This document shows positions 56,514 to 64,000 of a stretch of DNA of 64,000 nt, piece by piece. The stretch spans positions 62,001 to 126,000 of the forward strand of contig CAWGJH010000022.1 of NCBI GenBank assembly GCA_963822695.1, written 5' to 3'. Under the pieces are notes generated by a model. The model ran no database searches. It was not told the origin of the DNA and saw nothing but the letters and a program-made list of their open reading frames with translations. The DNA is from GCA-003244245 sp963822695 (GTDB lineage Bacteria > Actinomycetota > Actinomycetes > Mycobacteriales > Pseudonocardiaceae). A program made the position numbers and the translations under genes. Position 1 is the stretch's first letter. Each line of letters starts with the position of its first letter.

Positions 56514-56559
56514 CCCATCCGCGGAGACCGGAGCACACGATCCGGTCTCCGCGGATGGG
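56514..56559. terminator. Perfect 18-bp hairpin downstream of the secreted peptide
   Basis: CCCATCCGCGGAGACCGG, 10-base loop AGCACACGAT, then the exact reverse complement. No T-run follows. It may terminate the secreted-peptide transcript and/or opposing transcripts, or be a protein-binding palindrome. About 185 bases separate it from the stop codon. Confidence 0.6.
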
Positions 56560-56643
56560 CGGCTCCATTGTGCGACATGGGCAGAAAGCCCGGCTCCGAG
56601 ATGTCCACGGGGTAACGCAGGGCCGCCCGGGTCCGGCGGCTCG

Positions 56644-56907
56644 TCAGCCGGTGTTTCGCCACCGGGCCTTGGCCTTCGCGAGGAACACAGCCCACGCGAG
56701 GCGACGGGGTCGGCCCTCGGCATGGAGGACGCAGTTCTGGCAGTCCCGAGTAGACACCGTGGGGTTGGCCCCCGTGCTGACCACGGCGCCGCACAGCGCG
56801 GGGTAGCGTCCGGAGCGCCGATGCAGGGGAACAACCTCAATCCGAACGAGATGCCGTTGCCCCGTGCTGGTGTCCACCATCGACCGGACGAGAGCGGGGC
56901 CGCTCAT
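56644..56907 (-). CDS. Small protein with CxxC motif
   Basis: 87 residues from ATG 56907: SGPALVRSMVDTSTGQRHLVRIEVVPLHRRSGRYPALCGAVV, then STRDCQNCVLHAEGRPRR. The pattern, a beta-rich part followed by C-x2-C, is typical of short actinobacterial proteins (about 80 residues) that accompany XRE regulators. A metal-binding or redox role can be imagined from the CxxC. Function unknown. First of a set of short minus-strand genes up to the XRE gene at 58338. Confidence 0.55.
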   Translation of the reverse strand: MSGPALVRSMVDTSTGQRHLVRIEVVPLHRRSGRYPALCGAVVSTGANPTVSTRDCQNCVLHAEGRPRRLAWAVFLAKAKARWRNTG

Positions 56908-56981
56908 CGCGCGTGCCGTCCAGTCCGGCGCTGAGCGCCTGAGGGCACCACGGGCGACCGGGTGAAAAATCCTTGGAGGCC

Positions 56982-57326
56982 TCATTCGATGGTGTACCAG
57001 ATTTTGCACGGAAAATGACGGCGCCTGACTGTCCAGCCACGTCGCCAGGTGCCTCGGCAAGCGTGACATCGGCCGGTGCGCGTGAGGAAATTATGATCGA
57101 TCAGGATGGCTCGCAGGGTGGCGACCAGGTCGGGACGCTCAGCGCTGTCGGTGAGTGCATCCCACACTGAGCGGACGTGGTGGAGCGCGTGGGGTCGCTC
57201 AGCGAGCCACACTAGTGTCTGCTCTGAGAGCTGCATCGGGGGCAGTGGCGAGGTGGTGGGCGGGACCCTGGGTATCGGGGTGATCACTTCGTGGGTGGTC
57301 TCGTGCTGGCGGGTGGTGGTGGCCAT
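56982..57326 (-). CDS. Small hypothetical protein
   Basis: 114 residues. Core is PPMQLSEQTLVWLAERPHALHHVRSVWDALTDSAERPDLVATLRAILIDH, a helical stretch with clean codon bias, followed by TGRCHACRGTW with CxxC and a basic tail. ATG at 57326 overlaps the stop of the next gene upstream (ATGA), so these are translationally coupled. The last 20 residues look out of character and may be out of frame. Not recognised. Confidence 0.55.
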   Translation of the reverse strand: MATTTRQHETTHEVITPIPRVPPTTSPLPPMQLSEQTLVWLAERPHALHHVRSVWDALTDSAERPDLVATLRAILIDHNFLTRTGRCHACRGTWRRGWTVRRRHFPCKIWYTIE

Positions 57327-57586
57327 CAGTCACCCTCGGGTGTGGTGTGAACGACCCGGACGAGGTCGGGCCGCAGCGCGACCGTTGCCCCATCGCGGGC
57401 GAAGCGCACGTACAGCAGGCGGGTGTCCCGGCCGATGGCCTGGCCTTGCTGGTGCAGCCGCACAGCGTGCCCCCCGTGCTCCTCATCCACTGTGACCTGT
57501 TGGACCCAGCTCAAGAAGGGGATGGGGGTGTCATCGGCGTCGCGTAGAAAGGGAAGGTTCGTGGTGTCCACCTCAGCGGTGTGCAT
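57326..57586 (-). CDS. Small hypothetical protein
   Basis: 86 residues, start ATG 57586. Reads DTTNLPFLRDADDTPIPFLSWVQQVTVDEEHGGHAVRLHQQGQAIGRDTRLLYVRFARDGATVALRPDLVRVVH, a compact beta-strand pattern of a small single-domain protein. Coupled to the following gene by an ATGA overlap. Not recognised; partner of the neighbouring XRE regulator is inferred from location. Confidence 0.6.
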   Translation of the reverse strand: MHTAEVDTTNLPFLRDADDTPIPFLSWVQQVTVDEEHGGHAVRLHQQGQAIGRDTRLLYVRFARDGATVALRPDLVRVVHTTPEGD

Positions 57587-57717
57587 CGTGGATGTGCTCC
57601 TCGGATGTCAGTAGTGGCCCCCGGCCACCGGAGTCGAAACAGGGGTTTCATTGGCTGGAACCGACCGGCCGCCGGGAGCGTGACGGGGGCAAGGCTCAAC
57701 CGGCGGCCGGCCGGGAT

Positions 57718-57987
57718 TTACTCCTCGCGCGGACCCCAGAGGTCAGAGTCCGCGAGGAAGATCAAACGGCAGCGCTGACAGTTCAGGCCCGGTAGTGGCT
57801 GGTCGTGCTGGGTGACGCTCGTCGTCAGCAGCTCACCGCAGCGGGCCTTGAGCACACCCGGAGGGTGCTCACCCTGAGGGAGTAGCAGGTGTGCGTGGTA
57901 GTCCAGGGGGGACCGCGCCCAGCGCGCCGGGCTACTCACCGGGTGCTTCTCGCGCGCACCGGGCACGGTGGCTCGGTTGCCGCTCAT
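57718..57987 (-). CDS. Small protein with paired cysteines
   Basis: 89 residues from ATG 57987, which overlaps the stop of the upstream gene as ATGA (a longer start at 57999 would overlap by 16 bases). Contains RWARSPLDYHAHLLLPQGEHPPGVLKARCGELL and LPGLNCQRCRLIFLADSD; the CGxxL ... CxxC arrangement may form a metal site. Seen repeatedly in actinomycete regulator neighbourhoods; function unknown. Confidence 0.6.
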   Translation of the reverse strand: MSGNRATVPGAREKHPVSSPARWARSPLDYHAHLLLPQGEHPPGVLKARCGELLTTSVTQHDQPLPGLNCQRCRLIFLADSDLWGPREE

Positions 57988-58277
57988 CGGCGCAGCCATG
58001 TCCTGAGAACCTCAAACAGCGCCGTGGCGGCGTCCTCGTCGAAGATGATCACGCACGCACCGGTCACATGCGGATCGAGCACGATCTCACCGTTGAGCTT
58101 GCGCTCCACCACCAGGTTGGCGAAACCCCTCGGACCCCGGTGCAACGCGCAACTGACCGGGATCGCCCTGCGATTGTCGCGAGACGCGCTCGCGGTCGCG
58201 CCTTCCGTGACGGGGATCGTTCGAGGGTTGCCGCTAGCCGGCCGTGTCGCTGGTGCGTCGTTGGTGTCGTTGGTCAC
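57984..58277 (-). CDS. Small hypothetical protein
   Basis: 97 residues from GTG 58277 (TTG 58298 is also possible). The C-terminal half is well patterned: RRAIPVSCALHRGPRGFANLVVERKLNGEIVLDPHVTGACVIIFDEDAATALFEVLRTWL, beta strands then a helix, like small partner proteins of XRE regulators. The N-terminus is low-complexity. ATGA-coupled to the next small gene. Function unknown. Confidence 0.6.
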   Translation of the reverse strand: MTNDTNDAPATRPASGNPRTIPVTEGATASASRDNRRAIPVSCALHRGPRGFANLVVERKLNGEIVLDPHVTGACVIIFDEDAATALFEVLRTWLRR

Positions 58278-58337
58278 GGTTGACGAGAGTGAACGCAATC
58301 AAGCCCATGATCTTTCTCACCCCGAAAGGTCACCCGT

Positions 58338-59558
58338 TCAGCCGGCACCGATACCCATCCGGTAAGCCATCCCGCGCAGCTCCCGGCCGATGGCGTCCTG
58401 TCGAGCCTGGCATAACAGACCCATCACGGTCTCGCGGGCGAAGGGATTGGCCCGGACTCGTTGCGGGGCAAGCCGCTCGGCGGTGCGGAGCGCGGCAACA
58501 GCGTCGTGCTGGTGCGCTCGCTCGGTCGCTAGACCCCGGCCAAGGTCGGTGTAGTAAGCCGCGCGTCGCGATGGCCCTAGTGTCACCGCAGACGGGTCAA
58601 CGGTGCGGGCCAGTTCGCGGACCTTGCCACCCTCGCCGCGCTCGACGGCGAGATGGACTCGCCAGAACCCGAGGTTGGCCACCCCGAAGGCTTGGTGACC
58701 GAAGTTGATACCAGCGCCGACCCGAGCAGCCACATCGGCAGCCTCAGCCTGGTGCTCAGCCGACTCGGCGGGCCGGCGCAGCGCGGCAGCGTTCAGCGCG
58801 CACGTCAAGTGCAGCATCCCGTACATCTCCGCAGCGCCGAGGTCGGTGCCCACCGACGGCGCCACCCGATCAGCCGCGCGGGCCGCCAGGATCAGACTGC
58901 GCGCCCGGGCCGGACTGGACACAGCCCACGCACGCAGCAACTCGGCCAACGCGGTGTGCGCTGGTGAGTCCAGCTCGACGGCCACCGCTCGGGCATGCAT
59001 CGCCGCGATAGTCGCCAAGTCCGGCTCACCAAGGTTTTTCGCAATGGCGTTGGTTGCGGTATACACGTCCAGCAGCCCGGCCAGTGCGTCCCGGCGATGG
59101 GCGGGCACGGTAGTCGCGACCGCATGCAGGTCGGTGATCAGCTCCGGCAGCACCAAGCCCAGTGCCGCATAGTCCGCAGCCGGACGTAACTGCGAGTTCA
59201 CCCGATGCAGCGCCATGGCCAGCTCCGGCCACGACCGAGCCGCGTCATCGGCTGGATCGTCAAGAGCGTTATCGGCCAGCGCCACCCGCAGCGCCACCAC
59301 CGCAGCGTGCACCTCGCCCATACCCTCGGCGGACGTCAGCTCATGGACCCCAGTCAACTCCCCGGGCGCGACCTCCAACGCCGCAGCGAGCGCCTCAAGC
59401 AGCGAACGGCGAGTGACCTGGCACCTCCCCAACTCCAAGCGACACAGGTAAGACTCGGTTATCCCAGCCAACTCGGCGACCACCCGCAGCGTCTTGCCAC
59501 GCCAAGTCCGGATCTCGCGCAGCCGCTGGCCGATCGTTCGCGCTTCCTGAGCGTGCAT
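58338..59558 (-). CDS. XRE-family regulator with helical-repeat sensor
   Basis: 406 residues. N-terminal HTH: IGQRLREIRTWRGKTLRVVAELAGITESYLCRLELG (about 9-44). Helical-repeat C-terminus (ALHRVNSQLRPAADYAALGLVLPELITDLHAVAT, ALAELLRAWAVSSPARARSL, GRGLATERAHQHDAVAALRTAERLAP). A large actinobacterial class in which the regulator is paired with one or more small coding genes; here five short genes follow downstream on the same strand. Likely controls them or the adjacent cluster. ATG 59558. Confidence 0.86.
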   Translation of the reverse strand: MHAQEARTIGQRLREIRTWRGKTLRVVAELAGITESYLCRLELGRCQVTRRSLLEALAAALEVAPGELTGVHELTSAEGMGEVHAAVVALRVALADNALDDPADDAARSWPELAMALHRVNSQLRPAADYAALGLVLPELITDLHAVATTVPAHRRDALAGLLDVYTATNAIAKNLGEPDLATIAAMHARAVAVELDSPAHTALAELLRAWAVSSPARARSLILAARAADRVAPSVGTDLGAAEMYGMLHLTCALNAAALRRPAESAEHQAEAADVAARVGAGINFGHQAFGVANLGFWRVHLAVERGEGGKVRELARTVDPSAVTLGPSRRAAYYTDLGRGLATERAHQHDAVAALRTAERLAPQRVRANPFARETVMGLLCQARQDAIGRELRGMAYRMGIGAG

Positions 59559-60029
59559 CGCACCTTCCTCGCCGAACCCCCGCCGATGCCCCGGGGAGCT
59601 ACCCCGGGGCGGAACCTCGGCAAGGAGGTGAGCGACAGGCTACTTGGCTCCTGGTGGTGGACACTGCGCACCGTAGACCCCGACGGCACCGTGCGGCTGA
59701 TCGGTGTGGATCGGCCGTTTTCGTGACCTGGGAAAACGAAGATCCGGATTGCAGGATCAGCGCAGCTCGCGGGCCATTTTTCACAAGATCACCGGTAGTG
59801 GGCAAATCGGACATCTCAGCTACCGGGTCTGCCGGGCACGGGTGATCACCTGCGACCGAGTGGGTCGCGTTCACCGCCGGGGTTCGGGCCGGCGAGTTTG
59901 GCTGAGTGATGACCGACCAGCAAGACGGCCCGGGCTGAATATTGCGCAGCTGCGTATCTTCAGCGCCGGACCGTCGTTCCCAGGAGGGTTTCTAAGTGGC
60001 AGACTTAGAAAATCACCCCAGGTGCGGCC
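59559..60029. other. Intergenic region with hairpin, no clear gene
   Basis: About 470 bases. Must hold the promoter of the XRE gene. A plus-strand reading MPRGATPGRNLGKEVSDRLLGSWWWTLRTVDPDGTVRLIGVDRP (59587-59726) has some coding character but is unrecognised. A 9-bp hairpin (59588-59610) lies at its start. The rest shows nothing. Confidence 0.35.
59588..59610. promoter_or_regulatory. GC-rich inverted repeat GCCCCGGGG-AGCTA-CCCCGGGGC
   Basis: Perfect 9-bp arms with 5-base loop, 30 bases upstream of the XRE start. It could be the regulator's own operator or a hairpin. Confidence 0.5.
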
Positions 60030-60623
60030 TCATCGCCTGGAGGGGGCGATATAGCTGACGAAGATCCTCGGCCGCCGTATTTTAGTACGCTGGATGCTGC
60101 CCGCAATCTGTTCCGCACGCTGCGCATCGCCCGAGCTAGCGCGAGGAAGCTCGACCAGTGCGTGCAGCAACGCCGTGGTCAACTCGTCCGGTGTGGTAAC
60201 AGTGACGACCAGGCCGCTGGCGCGCAGTCGCGTACGGAAAGCTTCCTGCCGGTCCCCGTAGCTGGGGTCAACCAACAGCTCCCGCGGTCCGTGCGTGTCG
60301 TCGTCGAGGAGGAACACCAGCCGCAGTATGCCCGCCAGGGTAGCGGTCTCGAACTCCAATTCGGTGTAGGACAGCTCCGGGCGGTCTCGCACCGGCGAGC
60401 CGTATCGGAACCCCACCACCGCGACATACACATCAGCGTCAAGCACCGCCTCCCGGCACACCTGGGCCGGCTGGCCGTCCCGGGCGGCGAAGTACGCCAT
60501 ATCGGTGACCGCATCGCGGGCTAGTTTCACCGCACGTTCCGCAGCAGCAACGAACGACACACCGACGGGAAGTCGGCGTAATTCGGAAGTGTGACTCAAG
60601 AACACGCGGCGCGGTCGGGGCAC
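60030..60623 (-). CDS. DUF4062-domain protein, stand-alone
   Basis: 197 residues from GTG 60623. RRVFLSHTSELRRLPVGVSFVAAAERAVKLARDAVTDMAYFAARDGQPAQVCREAVLDADVYVAVVGFRYGSPVRDRPELSYTELEFETAT is the DUF4062 fold, related to TIR-like domains of immune and signalling proteins. In most family members a P-loop NTPase or repeat region follows; here the protein ends after another 60 residues (TKIRRPRIFVSYIAPSRR), so it is either a short variant or truncated. The 5' end is close to a divergent radical-SAM remnant. Function unknown; defence-related by analogy. Confidence 0.75.
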   Translation of the reverse strand: MPRPRRVFLSHTSELRRLPVGVSFVAAAERAVKLARDAVTDMAYFAARDGQPAQVCREAVLDADVYVAVVGFRYGSPVRDRPELSYTELEFETATLAGILRLVFLLDDDTHGPRELLVDPSYGDRQEAFRTRLRASGLVVTVTTPDELTTALLHALVELPRASSGDAQRAEQIAGSIQRTKIRRPRIFVSYIAPSRR

Positions 60624-60662
60624 AGCACGAAGTATCCCACCCCGATGCCCTTCTAGACGGCT

Positions 60663-60864
60663 ACGCCTGGAGGACTACCACTTCCACGACCGATACCAGG
60701 TCGGCGTCAACCCCACGTGTGGCTCGTGCGCCCTGAGCTCCGGCTGCGGTAAGGGCTGCCCGGCTGCGGTTATCGCAGCCGGCGGGCGTATCGGCGACGT
60801 CAACGCCGAGCAATGCCCGGTCACCACCGACGGACACCGGCTACTGCCGTTAGTCCCCGCATGA
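60663..60864 (+). pseudogene. C-terminal SPASM-type cysteine region of a radical SAM protein
   Basis: The plus strand reads EDYHFHDRYQVGVNPTCGSCALSSGCGKGCPAAVIAAGGRIGDVNAEQCPV...LLPLVPA-stop. The spacing CxxC-x5-C-x3-C is the auxiliary-cluster (SPASM/twitch) tail of radical SAM enzymes. The CxxxCxxC core is missing, replaced by the divergent DUF4062 gene, so only about 65 codons remain. Its stop overlaps the dTMP-kinase ATG (ATGA), showing they were one operon. Confidence 0.65.
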
Positions 60865-61516
60865 TCGGCCACCGCATCGATGACCAACCACGCTTGCCTG
60901 GAAAGTTGATCACCGTAACGGGCCGGGCGGCGTCGGCAAGTCCAGCGCCGTCACCAGAGCGATCAAGCTGCTCACTGCGGCGGCCCTGCCGGTGCACGGC
61001 ACCCGGCAGCCCTCCGGGGCCGAGCTCGGCGAACTCGCCCGGCACGGCACCGACACCTACCACGGCATGTCTTTGGCCTGCTTGTGCGCTGCGGATCGGC
61101 ATCACCAGCTCGACACGGAGATCAAACCCGCCCTGCGGGAGGGCAGGATCGTGCTCTGCGATCGGTACGTGGCCTCCTCGCTCGTGCTGCAGGGGCTTGA
61201 TGGCTTACCCAGCCGGATCGTGTGGCAGCTCAACCACGGCGTGTAACGGCCTGATCTGTCCCTGGTCCTCACCGGCGATCCAGCGGTGATCAATGCCCGG
61301 CTACGGGCCCGGGGCGGCCATAGCCGCTTCGAGCGGGCTGCGGACAACAGCGAACGGGAATCCGCGCTCTACACCCGCGCCGTGGCTCACCTCCAGGACA
61401 AGGGATGGCTGGTCCAGACCGTCAACTGCACCGCCGAGGATCCCGACATGGTCGCTGCCAGGATCGTGTCCCTCATCTACCGTGCCCTTGGCGGAAAGAG
61501 CCTGGTATGTCCCTGA
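60861..61516 (+). pseudogene. dTMP kinase-like gene, frameshifted and nonsense-mutated
   Basis: P-loop kinase for nucleotides. From ATG 60861 to KLITVTG, then a one-base shift at about 60920 where GPGGVGKSSAV should start. The second frame reads TRAIKLLTAAALPVHGTRQPSG, LCDRYVASSLVLQGLDGLP (DRY motif) and stops at TAA 61244-61246 (NHGV-stop-RPDLSLVLTGDPAV) before resuming to GGKSLVCP-stop. CAA to TAA would explain the stop. The 3' end overlaps the EEP gene. Not functional as read. Confidence 0.8.
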
Positions 61517-62407
61517 GTCTGATCACCGTCAACATCGGCGCTCCCTCCATTGAGCGGGCACGCCGGCAACTCGAGTGGCTCGCCGAACGCCCCGAGGACA
61601 TCTTCGTGCTCACCGAGACCAAAGCCACCCCCGGCAGCCAAGCTTCTGGCGGAGGGGTGCACTGCGGCGAACTACTCGGTGACCTTCCCTAAGCGCGACG
61701 CCAGGCGAGCTGGGCGTCATGATCGTCAGCGAGGTCGCCACCACCCTGACCCGCTCACCGGAGCACTCAGCTACCTGCCGGCCCGCGCGACTGGGATCAT
61801 CGTCAACACCTCCGACGGTCCGTTGCGGGTGCTCGGTGCTTACGTCCCCTCGCGGGACGCGACGCTGGAGCGGACCAAGCGTAAGAAGCGCTGGATCGAG
61901 GGCTTCCACACCGCGCTCGACGCTACGAAATCCAGCGTCCCCGTGCTGCTGCTGGGTGACCTGAACGTCCTGGAACCCGGTCATCAGCCCGAACACCGCC
62001 AGCAGTTCGCGCCATTCGAGTACGATTTCTACCGCGTACTCACTGACCGGCACGGCCTCATCGACGCGTTCCGGCACCTGCACCCCCGTCGCATCGAGCA
62101 CAGCTGGGCGCGACGGCCCGACCTCGGCTACCGCTACGACCACGCCCACAGCTCTGCGCAGCTCCTGCCTCTGCTCCAAGGCTGTGAGTACGTCCACCAG
62201 ACCAGGGACGTTCTCGCGGACGGATCGAGGCTGACCGATCACTCCGGACTCGCCGTGCGCCTGGCGATGACGGCGACGACACCGCTGCTAACCTCTGACC
62301 CCGCCACGGCGGCAACCAGCGAGAACAAGCCCGAGTTGGAATCAACCCTGTTCTGCCCGGGTCATTGTGCTGGCTTGCACCGACGACCAGCACGAGGACC
62401 TACCTGC
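61507..62407 (+). pseudogene. Endonuclease/exonuclease/phosphatase-family gene, multiple frameshifts
   Basis: Starts MSLSLITVNIGAPSIERARRQLEWL and EDIFVLTETKATPGSQ (catalytic Glu). At least three frame changes follow between 61640 and 61780. The rest is clear: VNTSDGPLRVLGAYVPSRDATLERTKRKKRW, LLLGDLNVLEPGHQPEH (catalytic Asp-Asn), YRYDHAH and LTDHSGLAVRLA (catalytic His). A Mg2+-dependent phosphoesterase (nuclease or phosphatase). ATG overlaps the dTMP-kinase stop. Gene decay or poor sequence; several independent hits favour decay. Confidence 0.78.
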
Positions 62408-62899
62408 ATGGCCACCACCAGCGTGACCCTGCGGGTCAGCGCCTGAGTCTGAATACTCGACCCTCTCGATCGGGTCCTGCTCATCCACGCTAGGGACCCC
62501 GAGGACCCCGGCCACCACTGGTGGGAACTGCCCGGCGGCGGCTTGGACGACGGAGAGAACCTGGCCGACGCCGCCCGCCGCGAGCTCGCCGAAGAATCCG
62601 GGATCATGCTCCGGGAGCTGGGCCGTAAGTTGTGGGTCCGCGAGTCGCGATTCATCTACCGTGGTCGCGCCCACCATCGCATCGAGCACGTCTTCCTCGG
62701 CCATACCCCCAGCACCACGGCACAGATCCCGCTCAAACCCACCGAGAACGAGAAGGCTGGACTCATCGAACGCCGCTGGTGGCCCGCCGCCGAACTTCAG
62801 CGTTGCCCCGACAAGCTCCTACCGGGCAACCTGGCCGAACTGCTCGACAACCTCCTTAACGGCCGGCTCAGCGACCAGCCCCTAATGCTCGTCGGCTGA
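62408..62899 (+). pseudogene. NUDIX hydrolase with two in-frame TGA codons
   Basis: MATTSVTLRVSA-TGA-V-TGA-ILDPLDRVLLIHARDPEDPGHHWW, all in one frame. The NUDIX box is perfect: GGGLDDGENLADAARRELAEESGI, which has G-x5-E-x7-REUxEExG. The two TGA at 62444 and 62450 fall where Arg is likely (ARVRILDP), so CGA to TGA changes fit. Translation could restart downstream only at weak starts, losing the first strand. About 163 codons. Confidence 0.8.
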
Positions 62900-63493
62900 G
62901 CACCACGGGGCCACAGACGGGCCGCCTTCTGAGAGGCTTGGGTCGAGCCATGGGTGGTGGAGGAGTGCCTGCCAGGCGAGGTGCCAGGGGAACAGGTGAA
63001 TGTGGGTGTCGCCGGTGCCGGGCTCGTGTTGTTCGTAGATGTCGTCGCCAACGAGGACCGTCACGCCCCAGGCGGTGAGCTTGTTCATGGCGTCGTGGAT
63101 CGCCGGGAAATTGATCTGTGCCCGGTTACTGAATGGCATGGCCACGACGGGCTGGCGTTTTCCGACGGCTTCCACGAGTAGGCCGAGTGGCAGGGTGTCG
63201 GAGATGCCTGCCGCCCACTTGGCCAGTGAATTGCAGGTGATCGGCGCGACCACCATGGCGTCGGCGGGTGGGAGCACGTCGGGTGCGTCGGGTTGTTTGT
63301 ACTGGTGGCGCACGGGGTAGCTGGTCTTGGCCGCGAGGGCGTCGGCGTCGATGAACCGGTAGCCGTCTGGGCTTGCGATCACGCAGACGTCCCACCCGCC
63401 GGATTGTGCCAAGTCCACGAGCTTGCCGACGTCACGGGCGGCGGGAGAGCCGGTGACGATGGCATAGAGAACTGGCTGGCCGCGGTCGTTCAT
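62882..63493 (-). CDS. HFCD-family flavoprotein (Dfp/EpiD-like)
   Basis: 203 residues. VLYAIVTGSPAARDVGKLVDLAQSGGWDVCVIASPDGYRFI is the HFCD Rossmann start, and PPADAMVVAPITCNSLAKWAAGISDTLPLGLLVEAVGKRQPVVAMPFSN is the flavin-binding PAxxNTxAKxAxGIADxL segment of CoaC/EpiD-type flavoproteins (here APITCNSLAKWAAGISD). The catalytic His is probably in an N-terminal strand but is not seen in the usual place. Convergent with the NUDIX gene; overlaps its end by 18 bases. Intact, unlike the plus-strand cluster. Confidence 0.8.
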   Translation of the reverse strand: MNDRGQPVLYAIVTGSPAARDVGKLVDLAQSGGWDVCVIASPDGYRFIDADALAAKTSYPVRHQYKQPDAPDVLPPADAMVVAPITCNSLAKWAAGISDTLPLGLLVEAVGKRQPVVAMPFSNRAQINFPAIHDAMNKLTAWGVTVLVGDDIYEQHEPGTGDTHIHLFPWHLAWQALLHHPWLDPSLSEGGPSVAPWCSADEH

Positions 63494-63505
63494 GATCCTG
63501 ACTTG

Positions 63506-64000
63506 TCAGGTCCGGATGCCGCACCAGGCGGCGAAGTGCCGGAGGCTGGCGGTGGATCGGGTGTCCCGGACAGCGAGGACGTGCACGGTCTCGTGGACTT
63601 GTGGGTGGTGGCGGGTGAGTTGGGGGGCGATCCGGCGGGCTTGCTGCAGTGAGTCCAGTGCTCGGGCCCGGTCTCCGTGTAGTAGCCAGGCCCGGGCGAG
63701 GTCGATCCAGTAGTGCCCAACTCGGCACGGCGCGGTACTCGGCGGAAGGGTCACCTTGGCGGCCCGGGTGACTGCGGTGGTGCCGTCGGTCCAGTTCGAT
63801 CGGCACGGAGACTTCGTGGATGGTCACGTTGGGCGGACCGAACTTGGTGGCGTAGAAGTCGGCCTCGTCCTGCCCGACGACCGCCAGCGACCGCGCGGTG
63901 ACCAGGTGCTCGGTGGCGAGATCGGAGTTGGTCGCGCGGGCCGCGATGATCGCGGCCCGCAAGTGCAGCGCGCCCCGCACCGCAGGTGCCGCCGGAGTCA
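63506..64000 (-). pseudogene. C-terminal part of a helical-repeat (XRE/TPR-type) regulator, with a frameshift, runs off the window
   Basis: Minus strand from the window edge: VRGALHLRAAIIAARATNSDLATEHLVTARSLAVVGQDEADFYATKFGPPNVTIHEVSVPIELD, then a shift near 63785 to GTTAVTRAAKVTLPPSTAPCRVGHYWIDLARAWLLHGDRARALDSLQQARRIAPQLTRHHPQVHETV, ending at 63506. This is the sensor half of an actinobacterial XRE/TPR regulator (GALHLRAAIxAAR, FGPxNVxxHxVxVxVEL). The HTH is beyond the window. Whether the shift is real or an error cannot be decided here. Confidence 0.7.

Overview
The window is high-GC actinobacterial DNA. The best guess is Pseudonocardiales (Amycolatopsis/Saccharopolyspora-like): this rests on GC-rich codon use, frequent GTG starts, the housekeeping block priA-fmt-rsmB / rpe-ribE-ribBA-ribH, a geosmin synthase, and many XRE regulators with small partner proteins. 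The genus is an inference.

Layout. 1-15 kb is mostly housekeeping: folD/cyclodeaminase, helicase-less PriA, fmt, rsmB, a ROK fructokinase, a Clp-type AAA+ ATPase, an ESX-like secretion-target/hydrolase/lipoprotein trio, and rpe plus riboflavin genes ending in a PH-domain membrane protein. 15-35 kb is accessory. It holds an NTPase-receptor gene cut by an in-frame TGA, a truncated P450 abutting a decayed tRNA, a partial copy of the PH gene, a PIN/RHH toxin-antitoxin pair, an XRE/TPR regulator, and a probable conflict system (small EACC1-like protein plus a caspase/SF1-helicase fusion). Next come gene relics, a DUF4239 membrane protein and the most notable locus. An intact sister copy of the tRNA closes this stretch at 35.1 kb.

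The main locus (28.7-35.05 kb) is a four-gene operon: Family 2B encapsulin shell protein, two-domain geosmin synthase, second Family 2B encapsulin, and a polyprenyl diphosphate synthase. It reads as a two-component protein nanocompartment for terpene synthesis. The prenyltransferase would supply farnesyl diphosphate, the synthase would make geosmin, and two paralogous cNMP-domain HK97-fold shells would enclose one or both. The two shell genes are almost identical in the middle and diverged at the ends, which suggests gene conversion. The synthase carries the same ten-residue motif after each of its two catalytic domains, a candidate shell-docking element.

35-47 kb returns to chromosomal functions: bcp peroxiredoxin, a DUF3618 protein, the trehalose genes treZ, treY and treX (the last two frameshifted in this sequence), a Uma2 nuclease, and the tyrosine-degradation operon hpd-hmgA-fahA. 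47-64 kb is a second accessory zone with strong decay. It has a pentapeptide membrane protein, a truncated PIMT, an APH-like kinase, a gene split by an IS4-family element with perfect inverted repeats, a broken TIR/NB-ARC/TPR gene, an AT-rich regulatory stretch with repeated TAGGTA boxes ahead of a small secreted peptide, a set of short proteins beside an XRE regulator, and a collapsed radical-SAM/dTMP-kinase/EEP/NUDIX cluster.

Frameshifts and in-frame stops are unusually common. Some sit in homopolymers and could be sequencing errors. Others, including several TGA codons where Arg is plausible, look like real decay.
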